Assembly: GCF_000613405.1 (NCBI RefSeq)
Contig: NZ_BAIX01000003.1
Location: forward strand, 1-64,000
Length of the DNA: 64,000 nt
Source: Hoylesella enoeca JCM 12259
Lineage (GTDB): Bacteria; Bacteroidota; Bacteroidia; Bacteroidales; Bacteroidaceae
Direction: 5' to 3'
Shown here piece by piece: positions 38,511 to 48,722 of the stretch. The notes beneath the pieces are model-generated. The model was given only the letters and a program-made list of their open reading frames with translations, did no database searches and was not told the DNA's origin. Positions within the stretch are counted from its first letter, which is position 1. Every line of letters begins with the position of its first letter. Both the position numbers and the translations under genes were made by a program.

Positions 38511-38697
38511 TGCTTTCGCGTGAATTAAAACGCAACAGCAGTCCATCGGGTAAGTATATCTTGGTTCAAGGCACATGACAAGGCGATGAAGCGTCGAAAG
38601 CGTTCCACCAATATGCTCTTCATGACGAGGCTGCCACACGGGAAAAAGTCTGAGCCATTGACCAAAGAGGTGCGCCGGCTGCTATGCCCAACCATCT
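38511..38697 (+). pseudogene. Probable IS30-family transposase relic
   Basis: Translation gives MLSRELKRNSSPSGKY, very like the N-terminal helix-turn-helix block of IS30 transposases. After a frame change come AHDKAMKRRKR and EPLTKEVRRLL, similar to the next IS30 segment. It contains a stop and a frameshift and ends without a catalytic domain or terminal repeats, so it is a decayed fragment. Confidence 0.5.
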
Positions 38698-38715
38698 ATT
38701 AACTCTGCATTTTAT

Positions 38716-38746
38716 TTTGTTCTTCAACCGAATTGGCGTATCTTTG
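38716..38746 (+). promoter_or_regulatory. purL promoter
   Basis: TTTG (38716-38719), 19-bp spacer, TATCTTTG (38739-38746), about 36 bp before the ATG. Confidence 0.75.
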
Positions 38747-38782
38747 CAACATCATTCATCACCTATTATATTCAGAACGACT

Positions 38783-41700
38783 ATGATTCTTTTCTTCAAA
38801 ACATCCAAAGAGACCGTGATTGCAACAGCTTTCGACCATCGGCCGAGTACAAACGAGACAAACGAGCTGTGCTGGTTGTATGGCGATGCCACGCTGATCG
38901 ATGCACCGGAACTGACCGGTTATTATGTGGGACCGCGTCGAGAGATGGTCACTCCGTGGAGTACGAATGCCGTTGAGATTACACAGAATATGAATCTTAA
39001 CGGCATTTTGCGTATTGAGGAATATTTTCCCGTTGCCTCAAAAGAAGCCGAACACGACCCAATGCTGCAACGAATGTATGACGGTTTGGATCAGAACATC
39101 TTCACGATAGACCGTAAACCCGAACCGATCAAATATATCAACGATATAGAAACATATAATGAGCAGGAAGGTTTGGCGCTTTCGCCCGAGGAAATAAAAT
39201 ATCTTCACACCATTGAAAAGGCCAACGGACGTCCGCTGACAGACTCTGAAATCTTCGGATTTGCGCAAATCAATTCAGAGCATTGCCGTCATAAGATTTT
39301 CGGAGGTACGTTCGTCATCGACGGAAAGGAGATGGAGTCGTCGCTATTTGCAATGATCAAGAAGACAACCCATGAGAATCCGAATCGTATTTTGAGTGCA
39401 TATAAAGATAATGTAGCCTTTGCACAGGGGCCGATCATCGAACAGTTTGCACCTAAGGATCAGTCGACAAGCGACTATTTCCAAGTGACAGATGTAGAGA
39501 GTGTCATCTCGTTGAAAGCCGAAACACATAATTTCCCTACCACAGTGGAGCCTTTCAACGGTGCTGCAACAGGCACAGGCGGTGAGATTCGTGATCGAAT
39601 GGCAGGCGGAACGGGCTCTTGGCCCATCGCGGGAACGGCTGTTTATATGACAGCTTATCCCCGTTTACAAGGCGCCGATACCACGTTGAGAGATTGGGAA
39701 GCCTTAATCCCAGCCCGTAACTGGCTGTATCAGTCGCCTGAACAAATATTGATCAAAGCCTCGAACGGTGCTTCTGATTTTGGGAATAAGTTCGGACAGC
39801 CGTTGATTTGCGGTTCGGTGCTCACGTTCGAACATCAAGAAGAATCCTCGTCCGAAGACCTCTTGGCTTATGATAAGGTGATTATGCTAGCCGGAGGAGT
39901 CGGTTACGGCACCCGAAGAGACTGTTTAAAGAAAGCTCCGCAGCCTGGAAATAAAGTGGTAGTTGTGGGTGGTGACAATTACAGAATCGGTCTTGGAGGC
40001 GGCTCTGTATCGTCAGTTGATACAGGACGATATGCCAACGGCATTGAGCTTAACGCCATTCAGCGTGCCAATCCGGAGATGCAGAAGCGTGCTTACAACC
40101 TTGTGCGTGCCTTGGTAGAGGCAGATGACAATCCCGTTGTGTCCATTCACGACCACGGTTCAGCAGGACATCTCAACTGTTTATCGGAACTTGTCGAGGA
40201 ATGTGGCGGTAAAATAGAAATGGATCAGCTGCCTATCGGTGACCGAACACTGTCTGCCAAGGAAATCATTGCAAATGAAAGCCAAGAGCGAATGGGGTTA
40301 CTCATCGATGAAAAACACATCGATCACGTACGAAAAATTGCCGAACGGGAACGTGCTCCACTGTATGTCGTAGGCGAAACGACCGGCGATGCGCATTTCT
40401 CTTTTGTCCAAAAGGATGGCATCAAGCCGTTCGATCTTGATGTATCACAGATGTTCGGTCATTCGCCTAAGACTATAATGACGGATAAGACGGTAGAACG
40501 ACACTATGAAAACGTAACTTACGACCTGCAAAAAATCGATGAATACCTTGCACGCGTACTGCAATTAGAAGCCGTTGCGTGCAAAGACTGGCTGACAAAT
40601 AAAGTAGACCGTTCCGTGACCGGTAAGGTTGCGCGGCAGCAATGTCAAGGAGTGATCCAGCTTCCGTTATCAGATTGTGGTGTGGTTGCGCTCGACTACC
40701 GCGGTCGTAAGGGTATTGCTACAGCCTTAGGGCACGCTCCCCAGGCGGGGCTTGCATCCCCCTCGGCAGGCTCTGTGCTGTCAGTTGCCGAGTCGTTGAC
40801 CAATATTGTGTGGGCACCTTTGCGTGAAGGACTGCGCAGTGTGTCGCTTTCGGCCAATTGGATGTGGCCCTGTCGGTCGCGCGAAGGCGAAGATGCGCGA
40901 CTCTATCAGGCTGTGAAAGCCTTGTCGGACTTCTGTTGCGAACTTGGAATCAACGTCCCAACGGGTAAGGACTCGCTGTCACTCACTCAACAATATCCTG
41001 ATGGTGAGAAAGTGATTGCACCCGGAACGGTTATTGTTACGAGTGGAGGTGAGGTTTCAGATGTGCGTAACGTGGTGTCACCGGTGGTTATTAACGATAA
41101 GAACTCGTCTCTTTATTACATTGATTTCAGCTTCGATGCTCAGCGGTTAGGCGGTTCTGCCTTTGCACAAAGCCTCGGAAAGGTGGGCGATGACGTGCCG
41201 ACCGTATCTAATGCTGCATATTTCGCAGATTGTTTCGAGGCTGTTCAGGAGTTGATCAACCGCAAATGGATTATGGCCGGACACGATATCAGTGCCGGCG
41301 GACTGATTGTCACATTGTTGGAAATGACTTTTGCCAATGCAAAAGGCGGTTTACACATCAATCTTCACGATTTAGCAGACGACGACTTAGTGAAGAATCT
41401 CTTTGCCGAAAACCCCGGAATCGTTATCCAAGTGGCCGATTCGCACAAGCACGAACTGCAAAACTACTTAGAAGAAAGAGGAATCGGATTTGCAAAAATC
41501 GGTTATCCGACCCCTGATAAACGCACACTCATCGTTAAGAAAGGCGAAATAACACATTCATTCGATATAGATGCCTTGCGCGATACGTGGTTCCGGACCT
41601 CTTATTTGCTCGATTCCAAGCAGAGTTTGAACGGAATGGCAAAGAAACGATACGTGAATTACAAGAAGCAACCTATCGAGTTCAAATTTAAAAAGGACTT

Positions 41701-42505
41701 TACGGGGAGGCTTTCTCAATACGACCTCGATGCCGACCGTCGTAAACCGACCGGTATCAAAGCTGCCATCATCCGCGAAAAAGGAACCAACGGTGAGCGC
41801 GAAATGGCTTATGCACTTTATCTCGCAGGCTTCGATGTGAAAGATGTCACGATGACCGATCTTATCTGCGGCCGCGAAACATTGGATGAAATCCACCTGA
41901 TCGTGTTCTGCGGAGGCTTTTCCAATTCCGATGTTTTGGGCTCGGCAAAAGGCTGGGCAGGTGCTTTCCTCTATAATCCGAAAGCCAAAGAGGCGCTCGA
42001 TCGTTTCTATTCGCGTTCCGATACATTATCCCTGGGTATCTGCAACGGGTGTCAATTGATGGCAGAATTGAATTTAATCAATCCCGAACACCGTCATCGG
42101 GGCCATCTCTGTCACAATAACTCGCGTAAATTTGAAAGTGCTTATCTCACATTAAGCATCCCATCGAACAACAGTGTGATGTTCGGCAGTCTCAGCGGAT
42201 GCAAACTCGGACTATGGGTCGCCCACGGCGAAGGACGATTTTACTTACCCGAGCCCGAGGACCAATACCAAATCGTTGCCAAATATAACTATGCCGAGTA
42301 TCCCGGTAATCCCAACGGAAGCGACTATAACGCTGCAGCCATCTGCTCAGCAAACGGCCGTCACCTCGCGATGATGCCTCATTTAGAACGCGCCATATTT
42401 CCCTGGCAGAACGCATTCTACCCTAATGAGCACCGCGCTGATGACATCACACCGTGGATTGAGGCGTTTGTCAATGCACGAAAATGGATAGAAGAGAGAA
42501 AATGA
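38783..42505 (+). CDS. purL: Phosphoribosylformylglycinamidine synthase (FGAM synthase)
   Basis: Large single-chain PurL: formyl-GAR plus glutamine and ATP to FGAM in purine synthesis. The start MILFFKTSKETVIATAFD at 38783 is chosen since upstream in-frame codons precede the promoter. It has 1240 residues. An N-terminal domain, then the linker and first AIRS-like domain (GFAQINSEHCRHKIF, SLKAETHNFPTTVEPFNGAATGTGGEIRD) and the second (PTGKDSLSLTQ). The C-terminal glutaminase has SLGICNGCQLMAEL (nucleophile Cys) and the His/Glu pair near WVAHGEGRF and MPHLERA. Its TGA overlaps the next ATG. Confidence 0.97.
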   Translation: MILFFKTSKETVIATAFDHRPSTNETNELCWLYGDATLIDAPELTGYYVGPRREMVTPWSTNAVEITQNMNLNGILRIEEYFPVASKEAEHDPMLQRMYDGLDQNIFTIDRKPEPIKYINDIETYNEQEGLALSPEEIKYLHTIEKANGRPLTDSEIFGFAQINSEHCRHKIFGGTFVIDGKEMESSLFAMIKKTTHENPNRILSAYKDNVAFAQGPIIEQFAPKDQSTSDYFQVTDVESVISLKAETHNFPTTVEPFNGAATGTGGEIRDRMAGGTGSWPIAGTAVYMTAYPRLQGADTTLRDWEALIPARNWLYQSPEQILIKASNGASDFGNKFGQPLICGSVLTFEHQEESSSEDLLAYDKVIMLAGGVGYGTRRDCLKKAPQPGNKVVVVGGDNYRIGLGGGSVSSVDTGRYANGIELNAIQRANPEMQKRAYNLVRALVEADDNPVVSIHDHGSAGHLNCLSELVEECGGKIEMDQLPIGDRTLSAKEIIANESQERMGLLIDEKHIDHVRKIAERERAPLYVVGETTGDAHFSFVQKDGIKPFDLDVSQMFGHSPKTIMTDKTVERHYENVTYDLQKIDEYLARVLQLEAVACKDWLTNKVDRSVTGKVARQQCQGVIQLPLSDCGVVALDYRGRKGIATALGHAPQAGLASPSAGSVLSVAESLTNIVWAPLREGLRSVSLSANWMWPCRSREGEDARLYQAVKALSDFCCELGINVPTGKDSLSLTQQYPDGEKVIAPGTVIVTSGGEVSDVRNVVSPVVINDKNSSLYYIDFSFDAQRLGGSAFAQSLGKVGDDVPTVSNAAYFADCFEAVQELINRKWIMAGHDISAGGLIVTLLEMTFANAKGGLHINLHDLADDDLVKNLFAENPGIVIQVADSHKHELQNYLEERGIGFAKIGYPTPDKRTLIVKKGEITHSFDIDALRDTWFRTSYLLDSKQSLNGMAKKRYVNYKKQPIEFKFKKDFTGRLSQYDLDADRRKPTGIKAAIIREKGTNGEREMAYALYLAGFDVKDVTMTDLICGRETLDEIHLIVFCGGFSNSDVLGSAKGWAGAFLYNPKAKEALDRFYSRSDTLSLGICNGCQLMAELNLINPEHRHRGHLCHNNSRKFESAYLTLSIPSNNSVMFGSLSGCKLGLWVAHGEGRFYLPEPEDQYQIVAKYNYAEYPGNPNGSDYNAAAICSANGRHLAMMPHLERAIFPWQNAFYPNEHRADDITPWIEAFVNARKWIEERK

Positions 42506-43053
42506 GCAACACGAACAGATTCTATTGGGACAGCTTCAAGACTTTCTTTAAAATAGGAGCATTCACCCTTGGAGGCGGTTATGCGATGATCCCCATTATC
42601 GAAGCCGAAGTCGTTGATAGATACAAATGGCTCGAAAAACAAGATTTCATCGATCTAATTGCCGTTGCCCAGAGCTGTCCGGGCGTTTTCGCCATCAATA
42701 TGAGCATCTTTATCGGCTACAAACTGCGCCGACTCCGAGGTGCATTGTGCACGAGTTTAGCCACAACCTTACCCTCGTTCCTGCTCATTCTGCTGATAGC
42801 TATGTTCTTCAAGCAATTTGAAAACAATACGATTGTAGCTGCAATGTTTCGCGGCATACGTCCGGCCGTCGTGGCATTGATTGCCGCTCCCACATTCAAT
42901 TTAGCTAAAAGTACGAATATTTCGCTAACAAATTGTTGGATTCCGTTGGTCTCTGCCCTTGCAATTTGGCTCTTGGGCGTTAATCCCGTGTACGTAATCA
43001 TCATCGCAGGAATAGGCGGTTATCTTTACGGGAAGTTCTTAAAAGAAACCTGA
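42502..43053 (+). CDS. Chromate transporter, half-size CHR subunit 1
   Basis: CHR-superfamily membrane protein with about six transmembrane segments and 183 residues (MSNTNRFYWDSFKTFFKIG). The signature FTLGGGYAMIPIIEAEVV and VAQSCPGVFAINMSIFIGYKLR matches ChrA N-terminal halves. The ATG lies within the purL stop (ATGA overlap), so translation is coupled. Short CHR proteins act as tandem pairs, and the second half follows at 43079. Substrate may be chromate or another oxyanion. Confidence 0.88.
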   Translation: MSNTNRFYWDSFKTFFKIGAFTLGGGYAMIPIIEAEVVDRYKWLEKQDFIDLIAVAQSCPGVFAINMSIFIGYKLRRLRGALCTSLATTLPSFLLILLIAMFFKQFENNTIVAAMFRGIRPAVVALIAAPTFNLAKSTNISLTNCWIPLVSALAIWLLGVNPVYVIIIAGIGGYLYGKFLKET

Positions 43054-43078
43054 ATGCAACAACTCATAAACTCAAAAT

Positions 43079-43651
43079 ATGCTTTTCGTCTATTTGTTCA
43101 TCACTTTCTTCGAGATAGGATTATTCGGATTCGGCGGCGGTTACGGTATGTTATCGCTCATTCAAGCCGAAACGGTAGTACATCACCATTGGCTTTCGGC
43201 CGCCGAATTTACCAATATCGTAGCCGTTTCACAGATAACGCCGGGACCGATCGGCATCAATTCGGCCACATATTGCGGTTACACGGCAGTTCATAATGCC
43301 GGTTACGGCAATGCGATAGCTGCTCTCGGCAGTGCTGTCGCAACGTTTGCATTGGTGCTTCCGTCGTTAATTATGATGATACTCATCAGTAAAATGTTTA
43401 TGAAATATATGAACACGGCACCGGTTCAAAACATTTTTGCCGGTCTCAGACCCGCAGTCGTAGGCCTGCTTGCCGCTGCTGCGCTGCTATTGATGACTCC
43501 CGAAAACTTCAGCAGCCCCGATCACCCGTGGCAGTTTTGCATAAGCATAGGGCTGTTCATCGCCACTTTCGTCGGCACAAAGATAATACGAATCAATCCT
43601 ATACGGATGATCGGTTATGCAGCCGTAGCCGGTCTGCTACTCTTATATTGA
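43079..43651 (+). CDS. Chromate transporter, half-size CHR subunit 2
   Basis: 190-residue partner of the preceding gene, with the parallel motif FGFGGGYGMLSLIQAETVVHHHWLS and VSQITPGPIGINSATYCGY, then hydrophobic segments ending in the membrane. It starts 25 bp after its partner. Together they make a split ChrA whose halves are expected to insert in opposite orientations. The physical link to purL is unexplained. Confidence 0.88.
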   Translation: MLFVYLFITFFEIGLFGFGGGYGMLSLIQAETVVHHHWLSAAEFTNIVAVSQITPGPIGINSATYCGYTAVHNAGYGNAIAALGSAVATFALVLPSLIMMILISKMFMKYMNTAPVQNIFAGLRPAVVGLLAAAALLLMTPENFSSPDHPWQFCISIGLFIATFVGTKIIRINPIRMIGYAAVAGLLLLY

Positions 43652-43682
43652 CAACCGAAAATTAACTCATCATTTGGCGCTG

Positions 43683-43763
43683 TGCAATTCACAGTTAGTT
43701 GCACGATAACTAAGCATGAGGCATCATACCATAAACCGTTAGTTGTAAGTCAACTAACGGTTT
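43683..43763. repeat. 22-bp dyad repeat array, about 4 units
   Basis: Cores ACAGTTAGTTGCA, ACTAAGCATGAG, ATAAACCGTTAGTTG and CAACTAACGGTT, spacing near 22 bp, between chrA and the convergent ompA gene. Confidence 0.75.
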
Positions 43764-43851
43764 ATAAAAATCCCCTCTCGATCTCCTGGACAGAGGAAAG
43801 AATGAATTAAAGAAAATGGTCAGCGATCAACCATCTGCTGTCAATTGCCAA

Positions 43852-44685
43852 TTAGTTTTCCGGCGCTTTATCAATCAAATCCATAAACTGGTCGAGTTTA
43901 GGCGTGATGATGATCTGTGTGCGACGGTTGCGTTGCTTTCCGAATTCGGTGTTGTTGGTTGTCAGCGGGTTGTATTCACCTCTTCCGCCGGCTGTCATAC
44001 GTTTCGGATCGACGCCATAATGATTTTGCAAATACTGCACTACGCTTGAAGCGCGCAGGCAAGAGAGGTCCCAATTGTTACGGATGTTGGTTCTCGAAAT
44101 GGGTACATTGTCTGTGTTGCCCTCAATGAGCACGTCGTAATCTTTATAATCTGTGATAATTTTGGCGATCTTGCTCAGTGTTTCGGCTGCCCGATCGTTG
44201 ATTTCATAACTGCCGCTCTTATACAACATGTTGTCGGCCAACGATATATAGACCACGCCTTTGAGCACTTGCACGTCTACTTCACGCATCTCTTCCTTGC
44301 TCAACGACCGTGTCAGATTGTTCGTCAGCACCATGTTGAGTGAGTCGCTCTTGGTCTTCACCTCCACCAAATGGCGAATATATTGATTGCTTTCATTGAT
44401 CTGATCCACCAATTTAGAGATGTTGATATTGTTGGAGTTGGTGTTTGAAAGGCTCTGATCCAGTGAGTGTTGCAGTGCAGCATAGTCTCTTTTCTGCTGG
44501 GCGAGTTGCTCTTCGAGGCTCATGACGCGTGCCTGACTGGCAGCGAGTTGCTCTTTTGTATTGCGATAATTATTGGTCAGTTCGCGGTTTTCGGTCTGAC
44601 AGTTTTCCAATGCTTTTTTACTGGCACAGCTGCTGACCATCAGTGTGCCTGCCACTAACATGAATGTCAAGAGATTTTTGTTCAT
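43852..44685 (-). CDS. OmpA-family peptidoglycan-associated lipoprotein
   Basis: Outer-membrane-linked lipoprotein of 277 residues. Signal and lipobox VSSC, then a coiled-coil region (about 30-110, Gln/Glu/Leu rich, ENCQTENRELTNNYRNTKEQLAASQARV). The C-terminal OmpA domain has YKSGSYEINDRAAETLSKIAKII, IEGNTDNVPI and GGRGEYNPLTTNNTEFGKQRNRRTQIIITP. The latter binds diaminopimelate in peptidoglycan. The long coiled coil resembles the YiaD/MotB-like OmpA group in Bacteroidetes. It ends convergently with the chromate genes. Confidence 0.93.
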   Translation of the reverse strand: MNKNLLTFMLVAGTLMVSSCASKKALENCQTENRELTNNYRNTKEQLAASQARVMSLEEQLAQQKRDYAALQHSLDQSLSNTNSNNINISKLVDQINESNQYIRHLVEVKTKSDSLNMVLTNNLTRSLSKEEMREVDVQVLKGVVYISLADNMLYKSGSYEINDRAAETLSKIAKIITDYKDYDVLIEGNTDNVPISRTNIRNNWDLSCLRASSVVQYLQNHYGVDPKRMTAGGRGEYNPLTTNNTEFGKQRNRRTQIIITPKLDQFMDLIDKAPEN

Positions 44686-44718
44686 ATTTGTTTTCTTAAT
44701 AAATGGTTACTTGTGCTG

Positions 44719-44726
44719 CAAAGATA
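44719..44726 (-). promoter_or_regulatory. Candidate -7 box of the OmpA-family gene
   Basis: Minus-strand TATCTTTG about 35 bp upstream of the start, without a clear -33 element. Confidence 0.45.
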
Positions 44727-44964
44727 TTCATTTGACAATGATTTGATGGATAAACAACATGTGTTTAGTGTAAATTAACCTCGCTGCTAAGCGATTATCT
44801 TACATTAACGAATTTGTTCTCAACCTGTTACGTTTATGATGAGAGATTACGATTTGTTGGGAAACACGTCAAGAGGTGATAGATTGAGATTATTTAACGG
44901 GCAAAATACACGATATTGAGAAAATGTCTGTTATTTTGTGGCGTATAATAAAACAAATCAACGT

Positions 44965-45429
44965 ATGATGAAAAAAGCATTGATGGCACTGGCTGCTTGC
45001 GCATTGATTGCGTCCTGCCAGCAAAAAGGAAAGACAGAAGCCAACGCGGAAAACGCAGATTCTGTCGCAGTGGATTCTATGGTCAGCGACTCTGTTCGCT
45101 ATGAAGGTGTGATTCCGGCAGCCGATGGTCCTGGTATTCGTTACCAACTGGCGTTGGCTAATGACAGCACAGATGGGTTCTCGCTCGTGATGACTTATCT
45201 GGAAGCAGAGAACGGAGCTGATAAGGCTTTCTACTATAACGGGAAAAAGGAAGATGTGAAGAAGACCGTGGATGGTAAGGAAAAATCGGGTTATAAACTG
45301 AATCTCGGTAAGGAAGAAGATGCCGAATATTTCCTGCTTCTCAACGATTCGACGCTCCGGATGGTGGATAAAGACTTGAAAGAAGCTGTTTCCGGTGGTG
45401 CGAAATATGATTTGAAGCTCAAAAAATAG
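44965..45429 (+). CDS. NlpE-like lipoprotein lacking the CxxC motif
   Basis: 154-residue lipoprotein (MMKKALMALAACALIASC). The mature part begins with an Asp/Asn/Ser-rich linker and then YEGVIPAADGPGIRYQLAL, which aligns with the NlpE N-terminal motif Y-x-G-x-L-P-C-A-D-C-x-G-I. Both cysteines are replaced here (Ala and Gly), so any metal or redox sensing through CxxC is lost. The beta-rich remainder (YFLLLNDSTLRMVDKDLKE) fits the domain. A terminator follows. Confidence 0.75.
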   Translation: MMKKALMALAACALIASCQQKGKTEANAENADSVAVDSMVSDSVRYEGVIPAADGPGIRYQLALANDSTDGFSLVMTYLEAENGADKAFYYNGKKEDVKKTVDGKEKSGYKLNLGKEEDAEYFLLLNDSTLRMVDKDLKEAVSGGAKYDLKLKK

Positions 45430-45459
45430 CGCATCTTCGGTAAGGAAATAAGCGTAAAG

Positions 45460-45512
45460 GGACAAAAGTTGGACTGTCATTTAGAAGATGCCGTTTGGCT
45501 TTTGTCCTTTTA
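45460..45512 (+). terminator. Terminator after the NlpE-like gene
   Basis: GGACAAAAG (45460-45468) pairs with CTTTTGTCC (45499-45507) and is followed by TTTTA. The loop is long (30 nt). Confidence 0.65.
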
Positions 45513-45573
45513 TTTGATGATTAATCGTTCGGACAAATGACCGTATGGGTTTGTCGATAAGCGATAAACAGCG

Positions 45574-46059
45574 ATGGGACAAGCACAATTCTACCTTTCC
45601 GTTATCACTCTCCTTGCGCTTAATCAGTGTGTGTGCAAGGCACAAACAACGGGTATTGTGTTGGACATTGAGACTCGCTCACCCATCGCAAACGTTAAGA
45701 TCTATACCGATAACAACAAGATTTACAACACAGGTCGTGATGGTCGGTTTGCCATTCCGATAGCTTTTGGTAGTATTAGTGTTACCCACAACAATTACAT
45801 TCCGCGTGTATTCAATCGGAAAGAGATGCAAGACACAATCTTTCTGTTGCCGAAAAGTATCACAGTCAACGAAGTGATTATTACAGCCAAAGCGCCACGC
45901 ATCAGTCCGGACATCATGAAAAGTATTAAGAAGAGCACTTTTGAGACGGGCCAAACGCCGTCGGGAATGGACTTTCTCGGTTGGTTACGTATTTTCGAAA
46001 AGGGTTATGTGTCGAAAAAAGAACGTGCAAAAAGGCGTAAAGCGATCGAGAATTATTGA
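45574..46059 (+). CDS. Exported protein with carboxypeptidase-D regulatory-like domain
   Basis: 161-residue protein starting MGQAQFYLSVITLLALNQC. The signal peptide likely ends CKA|Q, giving Gln at +1. The following TTGIVLDIETRSPIANVKIYTDNNKIYNTGRDGRFAIPI is a CarboxypepD_reg-like beta sandwich, ending with VNEVIITAKAPR as in TonB-dependent receptor plugs. A basic tail (KKERAKRRKAIENY) closes it. It could be a free-standing adaptor or a remnant of a larger receptor. The M1 peptidase gene follows 117 bp downstream. Confidence 0.7.
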   Translation: MGQAQFYLSVITLLALNQCVCKAQTTGIVLDIETRSPIANVKIYTDNNKIYNTGRDGRFAIPIAFGSISVTHNNYIPRVFNRKEMQDTIFLLPKSITVNEVIITAKAPRISPDIMKSIKKSTFETGQTPSGMDFLGWLRIFEKGYVSKKERAKRRKAIENY

Positions 46060-46176
46060 ATGAAAACGGATGAATTTATGCGATATTAGGCTTTTAAATT
46101 TATGCGATTTTTACGGTATGAACTTACATATAACCACGAAAAATAAAGCGATTTGCCCCAATCAAACAGATACAAG

Positions 46177-48722
46177 ATGAAAACAAACAAGATATTCCTA
46201 TGTATTTTAACGGCACTGACACTGTCAATGGTTATGCCGATGCAGGCTTTCAACCCCACAAAGGAAATGAATGCAAAGGTGGAAAAGGGCGTGTCGCGAG
46301 CATTGGCAACTTGTAGAGCACGAGAGATCAGTGATGTTTCCTATCGCATTTCATTTCAAATTCCTATGCGATTAACCAAAAAGGTTACGTTCATAGACAC
46401 CATTCGCTTTAACAGAAATGCCTCAACGGATTTGCAAATCGACTTTCAAGGAACTCTGCAAACGGGACAAGCACGTGTCAACGGACGGTTAAGACCAGTG
46501 CAAGTGAATGACGAACATATTGTTGTTCCCGGTAAATGGTTGCGTAACGGACACAATGAAGTCATTTTGGCAGGCACTTCCGAGAACAAGTCTCTTAATC
46601 GAAATGTCGACTATTTATACACACTCTTCGTACCAGATCATGCTCGCAGCGTTTTTCCTTGCTTCGATCAACCCGATTTGAAGGCACAATTCTCCCTATC
46701 ACTCACTGTTCCCGAGGATTGGAAAGTGATTTCCAATGCACCAGGAAAACGCTTAAACGTGAGTGCGAATACAGATAATAAGCAAGTAACTTATATCTTT
46801 TCGCAAACCGAGAAGATACCAACCTATCTCTTTTCTTTCACTGCCGGCAAGTTTCAAGTGCGTAAAGCGCAGCGCGACGGACGTGAACTCGAAGCGTTAT
46901 ATCGTGAGACTGACCCACAGAAAATCGCTCAATTAGATAAAATTTTCGATCAAATAGCTCTCTCATTGCGTTGGCTTGAGCAATATACCGGCATCTCTTA
47001 TCCTTTCCGGAAATATGGATTCGCCATTCTTCCAGGTTACCAATTCGGAGGAATGGAGCATCCGGGAGCCATTCAGTATCGTGATCGTACGCTCTTTCTC
47101 GGTCCTAATCCCACGCCCGATGAGGAACTGAAACGGCTCGAATTGATTGCACATGAAACGGCACACATGTGGTTTGGCGATCTAGTCACAATGCGTTGGT
47201 TTGACGATGTGTGGACAAAAGAGGTGTTTGCAAACTTTATGGCCACGAAGATTGCACGTGAACAATTTCCTGAAATCAATCATGATCTCAACTTCTTAAA
47301 GGCTTATCAAACCCGCGCAATGAGTACAGATCGCACAGAAGGAACGCATCCTATTCAACAACCGTTGGATAATCTCAATCGCGCTGGCCTGCTTTACGGT
47401 TATATTATCTATCACAAAGCGCCCGTGATGATGCGTAAACTGGAACAGCGAATGGGTGAATCAGCTTTTCGAAAAGGATTGCAGTGCTATCTGAAAAAGT
47501 TTAGTTACGGCAATGCAACATGGGATTTGCTCATTCATATACTTGACAGCGTGAAACCCGAAGCCGATCTTCCCGCTTTCAGTGATGTATGGGTGAAACA
47601 GAAAGGGATGCCAACGATCGTCTGTCGATATGTTGACGGAAAGATTAAAACGGATCAAACCGATCCTTTCGGGCGCGGACTCGTCTGGCCGCAACAGTTT
47701 GTCGTTGGGGCGGTTTACCGTGATTCGCTTTCTCTGATCACGCAAAACATGTTGGCGGGTCACTGTGAAGCGCTGCTGGCGAATAAGCCGCTGGCTCTTT
47801 ATCCCAATTATGATGGGAGTGGTTATGGACGTTTTTTATCGACCGATCAGGCACAGACCGAAGCGCTTGCCACATGGTTTATGCAGCCCGAGACACCTCG
47901 TTTTGCAATGATGATGACGCTTTATGAGAATTATTTAGCGCGCAACATCAATTCTAAATACGCTTTCCAATATTTGTTCCGCGGCTTCCCCGGTGAGCGA
48001 AATGACCTCATCGCTTCTACGTGCATCGATTATCTGCGGCGTATTTCGGCCGAAATGCCTTCTTATAGTACATCCGACAGTCGACGAATCGATGCCGAAC
48101 GCAACTTGTGGACGTATGGTTACCATCACGCATTGCCGTCGGTGCGCAAGAAAATACTGCGAGTCTTGGGCACATCGGCTGTTGCGCCCGATGTGATCGA
48201 CGCGATTTACGAGATTTGGAGGACGTGTGCCGATTCGTCAATCACTGTCAACGACTATACGCACATGGCTTATCATTTAGCAGTAATGCGCCCTGCGCAA
48301 TGGCGAGAGATATTGACTGTGCAGCGTGCCAGGCTGAAAAATGCCGATGCACAGCGTGAGTTCGACTTTGTTTCACGTGCCTGCAATCCCGACACGTTGG
48401 TTCAACAGCAGCTTTTCGACAGTCTGTTGCAGCGTGAGAATCGGTCTGTCGAACCATGGGCACAGGCAATGCTCGCTCTGCTCAATGCCCCAACGCGCGA
48501 GCCTTACAGCAATCGTTATCTCCTGCCGGGTTTAGACGCTTTGGAAGAGATACAAAAAACGGGTGATATTTTCTTCCCCGGATCATGCTTTCGGCCTTAC
48601 TCGCGGGTCACAAAAGCCCTGAGGCCCGGCAAATCGTATGTCAATGGATTGCCGCTCATCCCCATTATCCTACGCCATTGATGAACAAATTGAAAGAAAA
48701 TGCGTATTATTTATTAAGGTAG
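46177..48722 (+). CDS. M1 family zinc aminopeptidase, exported (frameshifted near the C-terminus)
   Basis: Exported metallo-aminopeptidase. The start is at MKTNKIFLCILTAL (46177). Exopeptidase motif FGGMEHPGA, a Bacteroidetes variant of GxMEN, and zinc site HETAH (His326, Glu327, His330) with Glu349 in WTKE. The C-terminal helical domain breaks at about 48582-48585: one added base (GGA TCC ATG) continues as MLSALLAGHKSPEARQIV and ends ...ENAYYLLR at 48722. This gives 848 residues, the usual size, whereas the unrepaired frame ends early at 48681 in an unrelated sequence. Confidence 0.9.

Larger units (their letters stand above)
38339..38782 (+). other. Intergenic region between DUF6261 and purL
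   Basis: 444 bp containing degenerate GGTGAAAAG tandem repeats (38351-38430), a terminator-like hairpin, a transposase relic (38511-38697) and the purL promoter. Confidence 0.6.

Noticed and set aside
38511-38697. Intact IS element
   Set aside because: Only two short transposase-like blocks in different frames remain, with no catalytic DDE region or inverted repeats.
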